Assembly (NCBI GenBank): GCA_934193095.1 | Contig: CAKPUX010000001.1 | Coordinates: forward strand, 1 to 64,000 | Length of the DNA: 64,000 nucleotides | Direction: 5' to 3' | Source: an uncultured Dialister sp. | Lineage (GTDB): Bacteria > Bacillota > Negativicutes > Veillonellales > Dialisteraceae | Shown: one piece after another, positions 36,818 through 45,135 of the stretch | Layout: each line of letters starts with the position of its first letter | How positions within the stretch are numbered: position 1 is the stretch's first letter | Notes under the pieces: generated by a model | Seen by the model: the letters and a program-made list of their open reading frames with translations, nothing else | Told to the model about the DNA's origin: nothing | Database searches by the model: none | Translations under genes and position numbers: made by a program

Positions 36818-36870
36818 AAATGGAATCTCCCATAATCAAAATAGGATGGAGTTTAGATAGTGTAAGGGTT

Positions 36871-37115
36871 CGAGGTTCAGGGATAGCCCATGGGACGCCC
36901 CGCCCTTCAATTACGTTTAAAAGCGCTGCTCGAATGAAGAATGAAGGGGCGGCTTCATCGCAAATATATATCCTTTCCTTTTAAACCTTCCTCCGTCCGC
37001 TGGAGAAGGTGCCTTGAAGAGGCAGAGGTTGGGCTGCGATTTCCGCTATACAAACATGGTGGACACCCCCCGACTCGCTACGCGAGTCTGCCCCTTCCAA
37101 AGGAAGGGACTAGAA
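36871..37115. repeat. Mosaic intergenic repeat cluster 4 (between a 73-residue gene and uppS)
   Basis: TTAGCCC-type module with CGCCC arms (36871-36940), the GCTTCATCGCAAATATATAT variant (about 36945-36970), then a diverged CCTTCC-type module (about 36980-37110). The 300-base gap has no gene. It splits a cotranscribed run, so the repeat was probably inserted within an operon. Confidence 0.65.
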
Positions 37116-37117
37116 GA

Positions 37118-37339
37118 TTATTTTCGCCGCCTCACGACTTTTTCCACACTCTCACTATACTTCATTCGCGGCATGACGACGGCCTTTTCTCCGGAACGGA
37201 CAAGGTAAAGCACGCCCTCTTCGAGCTGCTCTTCCCGCCCATGAGTGAAAGAAATCGTACCACTCGGATACGATTTCTCTACACACTGTCTCAGTTTTTC
37301 GGTGAAAGGCTGTCCTGCAAAAAGAACATCCTCACTCAT
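37118..37339 (-). CDS. Short conserved-looking protein between frr and uppS, unknown function
   Basis: A 73-residue protein of unrecognised family. It starts MSEDVLFAGQPFTEKLRQCV and has a beta-rich middle (GTISFTHGREEQL, GVLYLVRSGEKAVVMPR) and a basic end (VVRRRK). The start overlaps the frr stop in ATGA, which argues strongly for a real, coupled gene. No membrane segment or signal peptide. Its position at frr suggests a link to translation or to the envelope genes, but nothing more can be claimed. Confidence 0.7.
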   Translation of the reverse strand: MSEDVLFAGQPFTEKLRQCVEKSYPSGTISFTHGREEQLEEGVLYLVRSGEKAVVMPRMKYSESVEKVVRRRK

Positions 37340-37893
37340 ACAGACATGATCTCTTTAATTTTCTTTTCGGTGGCAGCTTCCAGCTCTTTGATTTTCTTAT
37401 CCGTCAGCTTCTGGACTTTATCTTCAGTTTCTTTGATGACATCCTTGGAAACATCGCTGTTCTTTGCTTCCTTTTTCAGGAAATCATTTCCATCACGACG
37501 GATATTTCTGATAGCGACCTTGCCCTCTTCCGCTTTCTTATTGACGACCTTGACGAGCTCCTTGCGGCGGTCTTCGGTCAGCTGCGGGATAGCCATGCGG
37601 ATCAGGTTGCCATCATTCATCGGTACGAGGCCGAGGTCAGACTGCAGGATGGCTTTTTCGATATCTTTCAGAAGACCCTTATCCCATGGCTGAACAACGA
37701 GCAGACGAGCTTCCGGTACAGTGACAGAAGCGACCTGAGTCACCGGAGTACGGCTGCCGTAATAGTCAACAAATACGCGATCGAGCAGGCTGGCATTCGC
37801 CTGACCTGTACGGATGCTGGTGAATTCATTCTTGAGCGCAACGATGGATTTATCCATCTTGTCAGACAGTTTCTTCAGTTCTTCTTCGTACAT
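37336..37893 (-). CDS. frr: Ribosome recycling factor
   Basis: A 185-residue tRNA-shaped protein that, with EF-G, splits post-termination ribosomes. Signature residues: MDKSIVALKNEFTSIRTGQAN, DYYGSRTPVTQVASVTVPEAR, VQPWDKGLLKDIEKAI and the long helical C-terminal arm. It starts 2 bases after the pyrH stop, the universal pyrH-frr pair. Confidence 0.97.
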   Translation of the reverse strand: MYEEELKKLSDKMDKSIVALKNEFTSIRTGQANASLLDRVFVDYYGSRTPVTQVASVTVPEARLLVVQPWDKGLLKDIEKAILQSDLGLVPMNDGNLIRMAIPQLTEDRRKELVKVVNKKAEEGKVAIRNIRRDGNDFLKKEAKNSDVSKDVIKETEDKVQKLTDKKIKELEAATEKKIKEIMSV

Positions 37894-37895
37894 GA

Positions 37896-38642
<747 letters not shown>

Positions 38643-38790
38643 TCAGTGATACATCTATATTATTATATAGTATTTCAGAAATAGCTGCCATAAGAATTTT
38701 GAGAGATGAGCCTTGGAAACTACAGCCTTTAGACTTTAGACATCTGACTTCCTCACTTCCAGGCTCCCATCCAATCCCTGAAAAAGACCA

Positions 38791-38828
38791 TAAAATAAGA
38801 GAACACCAAAGATGATGTTCTCTTATTC
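38791..38828 (-). terminator. Hairpin terminator between tsf and pyrH
   Basis: AATAAGAGAACA / TGTTCTCTTATT stem then TTAT on the minus strand. Confidence 0.7.
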
Positions 38829-38840
38829 CTATTTTATGGA

Positions 38841-39719
38841 TTACTGATTCAGCTGTTTAGCGACTTCAGCAGCCAGATCGTCCTGTTTCTTTTCGATGCC
38901 TTCGCCGAGCTGGAAACGAGCGAAGCGAACAACTTCTGCATTCTTGGATTTCAGGAGTTTCGCAATGGTCAGATCGCCATCTTTAATGAATTCCTGATCT
39001 ACGAGGCAGACTTCCTTGTAGTATTTGTTGATACGGCCGAGAACCATCTTTTCGATGATCTTTTCCGGTTTGCCTTCATTTCTAGCTTCAACAGCCAGAA
39101 CTTCTTTTTCGTGTTCGATTTCAGCCTGCGGTACCTGAGTGCGGTCAAGGTAGGAAGGATTTGCTGCAGCGACCTGCATAGCGACATCTTTGCCGAGTTC
39201 AGCGTCTGCGCCCTTCATTTCGACGAGAACGCCGATCTTGCCGCCGCCGTGAATGTAGCTGTAGACAGCGCCTTCTGCGCTTTCATAGCGGACGAAACGA
39301 CGAACGGAAATGTTTTCGCCGATCTTAGCGACAGCTTCGGTGACCTGATCTTTGACAGCCTTGCCATCCATTTCAGAAGCGAGCAGAGCTTCTACGTCAG
39401 CCGGATTCACAGCGATGATCTGCTGTGCGATACGAGCAGCCAGTGCTCTGAAGTCATCATTGCTGCCTACGAAGTCGGTTTCGCAGTTGACTTCTACGAT
39501 GGTGCCGACTTTGCCATCAGCGGAAATAGCGGAAACGACAGCACCTTCAGCAGCTACACGGCTTGCTTTCTTCGCAGCCTGAGACAGTCCCTTTTCACGG
39601 AGAATATCTACTGCTTTTTCCATATCGCCTTCAGCTTCTACGAGTGCTTTTTTGCAGTCCATCATGCCTGCGCCAGTCTTTGTGCGCAGATCTTTGACCA
39701 TGCTAGCGGTAATTGCCAT
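38841..39719 (-). CDS. tsf: Elongation factor Ts
   Basis: A 292-residue nucleotide exchange factor that reloads EF-Tu with GTP. N-terminal UBA-like domain (VKDLRTKTGAGMMDCKKALVEA), the EF-Tu-contacting core with VNCETDFVGSNDDF, and the C-terminal dimer part. GGAGGT before this ATG excludes the six-codon-longer start. It follows rpsB, with a hairpin in the gap. Confidence 0.97.
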   Translation of the reverse strand: MAITASMVKDLRTKTGAGMMDCKKALVEAEGDMEKAVDILREKGLSQAAKKASRVAAEGAVVSAISADGKVGTIVEVNCETDFVGSNDDFRALAARIAQQIIAVNPADVEALLASEMDGKAVKDQVTEAVAKIGENISVRRFVRYESAEGAVYSYIHGGGKIGVLVEMKGADAELGKDVAMQVAAANPSYLDRTQVPQAEIEHEKEVLAVEARNEGKPEKIIEKMVLGRINKYYKEVCLVDQEFIKDGDLTIAKLLKSKNAEVVRFARFQLGEGIEKKQDDLAAEVAKQLNQ

Positions 39720-39767
39720 CTTTATGACCTCCATCATAAAACAGTAAGGTGTTTGTAAAAATTTCTC

Positions 39768-39814
39768 AAAAAAAGGAAATCCCCAGCCTGCGCAAAGCGC
39801 AGGCCGAATTTCCT
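39768..39814 (-). terminator. Hairpin in the rpsB-tsf gap
   Basis: Read on the minus strand, AGGAAAT..GGCCTGCGC pairs with GCGCAGG..ATTTCCT, followed by TTTTTTTG. It would partly terminate and thereby lower tsf relative to rpsB. Confidence 0.75.
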
Positions 39815-39823
39815 ATACAGCCA

Positions 39824-40579
39824 TTATTCCTGTTCAGCAGCTTCTTCAGCCGGAGCTTCTTCAGCTTCTGCTTCTTTAGCAGCTTCAGCTTCCTGCTGAC
39901 CCTGACGGCCTTCGAGGACAGCGTCAGCCATCTTGGAAGCAAGCAGTCTTACAGCACGGATAGCATCATCGTTTGCCGGGATCGGGAAATCAACGACATC
40001 CGGATCGCAGTTGGTATCAACGGTAGCGATAACCGGAATGTGCAGCTTGTGAGCTTCGGCAATAGCGATTTCTTCTTTCTTGGAGTCAATGATGAAGAGT
40101 GCGCCCGGGATCTTCTTCATGTCTTTGATGCCGCCCAGGTTCTTTTCCAGTTTTTCCAGTTCGCGTTTCATCAGGATGACTTCCTTCTTCGGATACTGGT
40201 CAGTGGTGCCTTCTTCAAACATTTTTTCCAGTTCTTTCAGACGAGCGATACGGGTCTGAATGGTACGGAAATTGGTGAGCATGCCGCCCAGCCAACGTTC
40301 ATTGACATAGAACTGATTGCAACGGGTAGCTTCTTCCTTCACGGAATTCTGCGCCTGTTTCTTGGTGCCAACGAAAAGGATCGGAGCACCGGTAGCTGCG
40401 ATTTCACGCAGGAAAGCGTATGCTTCTTCTACTTTCTTTACAGTCTTCTGCAGGTCGATGATGTAGATGCCGTTTCTTTCCGTGAAAATGAAACGTGCCA
40501 TTTTCGGATTCCAACGACGGGTCTGATGACCAAAGTGAACGCCTGCTTCGAGTAACTGTTTCATGGATACAACTGCCAT
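39824..40579 (-). CDS. rpsB: 30S ribosomal protein S2
   Basis: A 251-residue protein of the small ribosomal subunit with classic motifs: [50 protein letters not shown] and [13 protein letters not shown]. The C-terminus has an Ala/Glu-rich tail ([20 protein letters not shown]) that is acidic and probably flexible. It opens the rpsB-tsf-pyrH-frr run behind a sigma-A promoter and a leader of about 130 bases. Confidence 0.97.
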   Translation of the reverse strand: MAVVSMKQLLEAGVHFGHQTRRWNPKMARFIFTERNGIYIIDLQKTVKKVEEAYAFLREIAATGAPILFVGTKKQAQNSVKEEATRCNQFYVNERWLGGMLTNFRTIQTRIARLKELEKMFEEGTTDQYPKKEVILMKRELEKLEKNLGGIKDMKKIPGALFIIDSKKEEIAIAEAHKLHIPVIATVDTNCDPDVVDFPIPANDDAIRAVRLLASKMADAVLEGRQGQQEAEAAKEAEAEEAPAEEAAEQE

Positions 40580-40709
40580 AATAAAAACCTCCTGTTTTTA
40601 ACCTCTGTCCGTTTCCTCCCCTGCAGCCACTTCGGGAATGTGTAAAATGAAATTTTTCCCGCAAGCACAGATGCAGAGTCCGCCAGACATGTGTACTCAT
40701 GCGTTATCT

Positions 40710-40738
40710 ATTCTACCAAAAGAAAAAGGGGAAAGCAA
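40710..40738 (-). promoter_or_regulatory. Promoter of rpsB-tsf
   Basis: TTGCTT, 17-base spacer, TAGAAT on the minus strand. The leader after it holds no gene; an S2 autoregulatory structure is possible but was not resolved. Confidence 0.6.
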
Positions 40739-40766
40739 GGGGATGGGAAAATATTTTTTAAGTTAA

Positions 40767-41060
40767 AGGTTCAGGTTTAGCCCATCGGGCGTACCGCCCC
40801 TTGATTGCGGATGAAAGCTTTGCTCGAATGAGAAATTAGAAATGAGAAATGCGAAATGGTGGTGCGGCGCATAAAAATCAAAAGCGCCGCGGAGGTTTGA
40901 ATCTAGCGGTGTTCTCGTATCGCAACCTAATCCCTGGCTACCAATCCCTGGCTACCAGTCACCAGTCACTAGTGACTTGAATGCTACCTTCGGGCATCGC
41001 CCCATATATATTCGCGGCGAAGCCGCCACCTTCATTCCTAATTCCTCATTCGAGCAGAAT
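40767..41060. repeat. Mosaic intergenic repeat cluster 5
   Basis: TTAGCCC-type module (40767-40832), a GTGCGGCGC ... GCGCCGCGG hairpin (40858-40896), CTAGTCAC-type units (40922-40978), and a reverse-orientation CTTCGGGCATCGCCCCATATATATTCGCGGCGAAG module (40983-41025). No gene is present between rpsB and rnpB. Confidence 0.75.
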
Positions 41061-41164
41061 CTCCAAACGGAATAAAAAGCCCCCCGCCCCTTGGGCTCCC
41101 CCCGAACCCATAACAAAAAGACGCCGTGACATACGTCACAGCGTCATTTCTTTCAAGGCGAGCA

Positions 41165-41503
41165 TTCAATAAGCCGAGTTCTGTCCCACTTTCGTGGCGA
41201 TGATTATCTGTCTAGTCAGCCGATTGCTCGACTGCTCAAGCGACGCAACCCGGAAGGTCAGCGGGCAACCTCAACCCTTCCCTATTCGGTCTTGCTTCGG
41301 ATGGGGTTTACCAAGCCAGCCGGTCTCCCGACTGCTGGTGCGCTCTTACCGCACCTTTCCACCCTTACCACTTGCGTGGCGGTTTCCTTTTCTATGGCAC
41401 TTTCCCTAGGATCACTCCCGCCGGACGTTATCCGGCATCCTGCCCTGCGAAGCTCGGACTTTCCTCACGCCTTACGGCCCGCAATCATCTTTCCTGCTCG
41501 CGT
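41165..41503 (-). ncRNA. rnpB: RNase P RNA (type A)
   Basis: The catalytic RNA of RNase P that matures tRNA 5-prime ends. On the minus strand the universally conserved blocks appear in order: GAGGAAAGTCCGAGCTTCGCAGGGCAG-type CR-I (read as GAGGAAAGTCC then GGGCAGGATGCC), GGGAAAGTGCCA, GGTGCGGTAAGAGCGCACC, AAACCCCATCCG and near the 3-prime end ACAGATAATCATCGCC, ACAGAACTCGGCTTA. A promoter with TTGAAA and TATACT sits at the right distance, placing the 5-prime end near 41503. The 3-prime end is approximate. Confidence 0.96.
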
Positions 41504-41508
41504 GCTAC

Positions 41509-41537
41509 AGTATAACATGGAGACGGAATTTTTTCAA
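41509..41537 (-). promoter_or_regulatory. Promoter of rnpB
   Basis: TTGAAA, 17-base spacer, TATACT; start about 6-7 bases before the mature RNA. Confidence 0.8.
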
Positions 41538-41551
41538 GAGAAAGATAAAAT

Positions 41552-41815
41552 CGGGTTCAGGGTTAGCCCCTTGGGCGGAGCGCCCTTTGATTACGCGTGA
41601 AAGAGGTTCGGCGGGTTCAACAGGTTCAGCGGGTTCAACGGGGGCGGCGCATTTCGTCATCCTGAGCGGAGAAAAACGTCGTATGTTAAAAAAATGGCTT
41701 ATCTGAAATGTGAGAACTGAGTCGAAGGATCTAAGCGCCGCAGAGTATAGATGGTGGCAATGCCCGAAGGTGGCATTTCAGTCACTAGTCACTCGAGGCT
41801 CCTAGTCCCTAATCC
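41552..41815. repeat. Mosaic intergenic repeat cluster 6
   Basis: TTAGCCC-type module (41552-41605), tandem GGTTCAACGG-type units (41604-41641), a GGCGGCGCATTTC ... AGCGCCGCAGAG element (41643-41740), a fragment of the GATGCCCGAAGG module (about 41745-41775) and TAGTCACTAG units (41778-41815). Ends beside the Nif3-like gene. Confidence 0.7.
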
Positions 41816-41821
41816 CTGCTT

Positions 41822-42868
41822 TCAAACTTCCCTGAAAATATCCTCTGCCCTGCTGTCTTCAATGACCTCGATCTCCCAGCCATGCTCCGCGGCATACGTC
41901 CGAAGGCGTTTCGCCAAAGCCGGAACGATGACGCGCTCGGTATAGAAATGGCCGCCATCCGCAATGAGAAGACCGAGGCGGGAAGCGTCCTGCGCTTCAT
42001 GGTACTTAAGGTCGCCCGTCAGGTAGAGATCTGCTCCCTTTGCTTTTGCAAGCGCAGCAAATTCACTGCCGGCACCGCCCAGAACAGCCACGCGGGAAAT
42101 GGTGGTATCAGGATTTCCTGCATAACGAAGGACGGGAATGCCGAGCTTCTCCTTTATATAGGAGAGAGCTTCTTTTCCGCTCATGGGCGCAGGCAGATTT
42201 CCGATCCGCCCCATGTACTCCTTGTGCCCGTGGCTTTCCAGCGTATATACATCATAGTGAATATCTCCACAGATTTCCTGTACTTTCGCAAGGACAGAAG
42301 CAAGCAGCACGGTGGGTACATTACATTCGAGCTTCGCCTCATCCGTCGCATCATCCTCATCATCCAAAAGATAAAAATAATTTACGGCATCCCCATAGAG
42401 TTCTGAAAGCGTATGTCGGAGCACCTTCGCGGTGACAGGCTTCACATAAAGTGCAAGCTTCCTTTCTTTCGCCTCCTGCTCAAAGACCAGCCCTTCCGTA
42501 TCCGAAAGAGAGAGCGCAGCTGCCAGAGCATCATTCACGCCGCCTTTGGCTGTATCCAGATTCGTGTGAGCCGCAAAAGACAGGATATCATGCTTCACGA
42601 GCTTCTCGATCATGCGCCCCTTGTACGTCCGAAGGTCGAGCTCGCGGATGGCCTTGAAAAGGAAGGGATGGTGGGAAATCACCATCTCAGCACCTTCACG
42701 GACGGCAAGATCCACATTCTCTTCCGTGAGGTCGAGGGAAATCAGCACCTTTGTGACCACGCGGCGAGGATCCCCCACCTGCAGCCCCGGGTGGTCCCAT
42801 GACTCTGCAAGACTTTTCGGTGCCCACGACTCCATCCATCCGATCAGATCATTTCCTGTCACTTTCAT
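41822..42868 (-). CDS. Nif3-like dinuclear metal-centre protein (GTP cyclohydrolase I type 2 / YqfO family)
   Basis: A 348-residue protein of the NIF3/DUF34 family with the two-metal site in its outer domains: ISHHPFLF (two His), FAAHTNLDTAKGGVND near residue 103, and HFYTERVIVPAL near the C-terminus. An inserted CutA/PII-like middle domain of about 130 residues fits the YqfO subtype. Biochemical role of the family is unresolved; metal or nucleotide chemistry is suggested. Its start overlaps trmK in ATGA, a pairing seen in many Firmicutes next to rpoD/dnaG. Confidence 0.92.
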   Translation of the reverse strand: MKVTGNDLIGWMESWAPKSLAESWDHPGLQVGDPRRVVTKVLISLDLTEENVDLAVREGAEMVISHHPFLFKAIRELDLRTYKGRMIEKLVKHDILSFAAHTNLDTAKGGVNDALAAALSLSDTEGLVFEQEAKERKLALYVKPVTAKVLRHTLSELYGDAVNYFYLLDDEDDATDEAKLECNVPTVLLASVLAKVQEICGDIHYDVYTLESHGHKEYMGRIGNLPAPMSGKEALSYIKEKLGIPVLRYAGNPDTTISRVAVLGGAGSEFAALAKAKGADLYLTGDLKYHEAQDASRLGLLIADGGHFYTERVIVPALAKRLRTYAAEHGWEIEVIEDSRAEDIFREV

Positions 42869-43545
42869 AAATATCCCTCCAGTACCTTTACTTCTTCCAG
42901 TGCTTTTTCTCTGGACTTACGATGCCGCTCGCTCACCGAATCCTTTGCCCCTTCGATCACAAAACGCCGTCTCCGGATGAGCCGCTCGATATGCATCTTG
43001 AAAAGTGGATCCTCCCGATACGCCGCCGTCGCACCGATTTCTGCCTGCAGCAGCGAAAGCTCCGCCATCTCGCCGGGACGAACAAGCATCAATTCATACA
43101 GCTGCCCGCCATCCAGCGAGAGCACCTCTTTTTCGATGCGGAAATGATGCCTGCTAAGGAAATAGCGAAGCTCTGCCACATGTCCCTGCGGCTGCAGCAC
43201 CAGCCATGAGAGCGCCTGCGCCTTCTCATCATTCTCCGCGAGAATATCACGCACCAAAAGACCACCCATCCCGCAGATGGTGACACCGTCCACCTCGCCT
43301 TTAGCAAGTGGAGCAAGTCCTCCGCCCAGACGCAAACCGATCTGTCGTGAAAGCCCGGAAGAAGTCACGTCCTCCCTGGCACGTGTGAGTGGGCCGTCAT
43401 TCACATCGCAGGCGATGGCCCGCCTCACGCGCCCCTCCTGCACAAGGGAAATGGGAAGGTAGCCATGGTCTGTACCAATATCGGCCATACTCTCACAGAC
43501 AGGCACCAGATCCGCTGCCGCCTGCAATCGGTTCGTCAATTTCAT
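42865..43545 (-). CDS. trmK: tRNA (adenine(22)-N(1))-methyltransferase TrmK
   Basis: A 226-residue SAM-dependent enzyme methylating A22 of tRNA. The opening LTNRLQAAADLVPVCESMADIGTDHGYLPI contains the SAM-binding D-x-G-x-x-x-G-x-L motif. VTICGMGGLLVRDIL and VLQPQGHVAELRYFL are typical TrmK blocks, and a C-terminal coiled coil follows. Coupled with the Nif3-like gene by an ATGA overlap. It lies just downstream of a tRNA gene, separated by a terminator. Confidence 0.93.
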   Translation of the reverse strand: MKLTNRLQAAADLVPVCESMADIGTDHGYLPISLVQEGRVRRAIACDVNDGPLTRAREDVTSSGLSRQIGLRLGGGLAPLAKGEVDGVTICGMGGLLVRDILAENDEKAQALSWLVLQPQGHVAELRYFLSRHHFRIEKEVLSLDGGQLYELMLVRPGEMAELSLLQAEIGATAAYREDPLFKMHIERLIRRRRFVIEGAKDSVSERHRKSREKALEEVKVLEGYL

Positions 43546-43610
43546 AGTTGAATCCTTTCAGAGAAGACTTGCCCTACAGGACTATCCCGCAGCCATTCCA
43601 TTTCTCTATC

Positions 43611-43653
43611 AAAAAAACGTATCCAAATCACTGAAATCAGCACGGATACGTTC
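43611..43653 (-). terminator. Terminator of the tRNA gene
   Basis: ACGTATCC / GGATACGT stem around a long loop, then TTTTTT on the minus strand. Confidence 0.75.
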
Positions 43654-43657
43654 ATTG

Positions 43658-43734
43658 TGGTGGGCCCACCAGGACTCGAACCTGGGACGGGGCGGTTATG
43701 AGCCGCCTGCTCTAACCAACTGAGCTATAGGCCC
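43658..43734 (-). tRNA. tRNA with CAU anticodon, most likely tRNA-Ile2 (TilS-modified)
   Basis: A complete 77-nt cloverleaf with encoded CCA. Acceptor GGGCCTA / TGGGCCC, D arm AGCTCAGTTGGTTAGAGC, anticodon arm GGCGG-CTCATAA-CCGCC, T arm CCAGG-TTCGAGT-CCTGG. The anticodon is CAU (43698-43700). The body, especially AGCTCAGTTGGTTAGAGCAG and GGCTCATAACC, matches Firmicute Ile2 tRNAs much better than initiator or elongator Met, so the C34 is probably lysidine. Elongator Met cannot be excluded without comparison to the other CAU tRNAs. Confidence 0.9.
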
Positions 43735-44321
43735 GCAATATCGACATATGTTATTTTAGCAATAAATGAGAGAAAAAGCAAGAAAAAGTCGCACATATAA
43801 AAAGGACGAGGAAGGGCATTCAGGCTCTGTGTGGCATCATCGTATCCCTGTCATCGACAATACGCGAAAAAAGTGACCCTCTTTTCGAAAAAGGATCACC
43901 TCCATCACAAAAGCGCAACAGAGTTTTATAAGTATCCATGGAGGCATTCCCTGCAATCTGGCACCAGCGCATTTCACGGTTCATGTCGTACAAGTACGGC
44001 TAAACTTCGCTCTAGGGTTTGTCGTGGAGGCGAATCCTGCATGAGATCTTTTTGACCTGCTGCATCTTTATGTCATTTGTATTTCATGCACTCTCCGGCG
44101 GCTAGCACGCTTTCGAGCGGGAGGAGGGAAATCGGATCCGCCGCCAGCCCTCTCTGCTCTCCTTTCCTATAGGTCTGTGCACGAAGGAGCGCGGAGGGAG
44201 CTTCTGGCTCCCGGGAGGATTTCCCTCTCCGAGAAATACCATCGTGGAAATTTCAGATTTTACACGGTTTTCTTTTTATAAAGGAAAAAATCCAACGATT
44301 CTGCGATGGAATTCGTATTCC
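43735..44321. other. Long spacer without a recognised gene
   Basis: About 590 bases. Two sections look structured: about 43950-44050 (GGCACCAGCGCATTTCACGG and TCGTACAAGTACGG) and about 44090-44235 with GGAGGAGGG and GCTTCTGGCTCCCGGGAGG stretches. No open frame has a convincing start or family. A non-coding RNA or a decayed gene is possible. Confidence 0.35.
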
Positions 44322-44993
44322 TTATTTTCTCTCAGGATGATAGCCTGGGAGTGTGCTTGCGGGGATGCTGAGGTCCAGATCGTAGTCGCGAAGCGGGTCG
44401 ATATTGCTGGCAACCGCACGCTGGTAGTCATCCATGGAGGCTCTGGACTGCATCGACTGATAATCTCCATATTCTGCCGCATCACAGTACCTTTCGATCG
44501 CTCTCACGCGGACATGAATCTCATCCATCAGCTCGGTGTAGCGGATTTCGTCCGGCTCGATGGTACCAAGGCCATTTTGCTCCGAATAGGCGCGCCATTG
44601 GAGCATACTTTCATACTCTGCGACGAGGCGTGCATTTGTCATTGTCCAAGGCTGCGTGCGGTTGTCAAACCAGTCCGGGCGTGCGGAGAGTTCATCCGGC
44701 GGCCATGGATCGAGCGTGCCTGCAAAGGCAGTGGGATTCGTACCATCTGGGCTTTCGATCCGCTTCACGCCATACTTCTCGGCTTCTCGTTCGCTTTTCT
44801 TCTGTTTCTCGCTCTTTGGCTGGGACTGTTTCACCGGTTTCTTTTTGGCAGAAGAGCCGAGAACGCTTCCAATGGCTTTATCCGCTGCTTTGCCTGCGAT
44901 GTCTCCCCAGCCAAATGCCTCTGCTTCTCCGGCAAGGCCGAAAAACAGGGCAGCGGTGAGCCCTATAGCAAGAATGGATTTCTTTTTCATCAT
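44322..44993 (-). CDS. Exported protein of unknown function
   Basis: A 223-residue protein with a clear signal peptide (KSILAIGLTAALFFGLAGEAEA, cut near residue 26) and a mature part with a Lys/Ser/Gln-rich basic region (AKKKPVKQSQPKSEKQKKSE) followed by an acidic, Tyr/Asp-rich C-terminal half (RYTELMDEIHVRVRAIERY, DDYQRAVASNID). No domain recognised. AGGAGG precedes the paired ATGs, so translation is well supported. It stands alone; a periplasmic location is expected. Confidence 0.75.
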   Translation of the reverse strand: MMKKKSILAIGLTAALFFGLAGEAEAFGWGDIAGKAADKAIGSVLGSSAKKKPVKQSQPKSEKQKKSEREAEKYGVKRIESPDGTNPTAFAGTLDPWPPDELSARPDWFDNRTQPWTMTNARLVAEYESMLQWRAYSEQNGLGTIEPDEIRYTELMDEIHVRVRAIERYCDAAEYGDYQSMQSRASMDDYQRAVASNIDPLRDYDLDLSIPASTLPGYHPERK

Positions 44994-45097
44994 GACCGCC
45001 TCCTTTTAGACTATCACTATGACCGCATTATAACATAAGTATATAGGAATTCCAAACAAATCAGGATGACGATGCTAGAAAGCACACTCTCGCATAT

Positions 45098-45125
45098 GAA
45101 AAGAGAAGCCTCGCGGCTTCTCTTT
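45098..45125 (-). terminator. Terminator of leuS
   Basis: AAGAGAAGCC / GGCTTCTCTT stem, tetraloop and T-run; about 10 bases past the stop. Confidence 0.85.
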
Positions 45126-45135
45126 GGGTTGCTTA

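Noticed and set aside
41508..41822. A small gene beside rnpB
   Set aside because: The area is the rnpB promoter followed by repeat modules; no frame has start signals.
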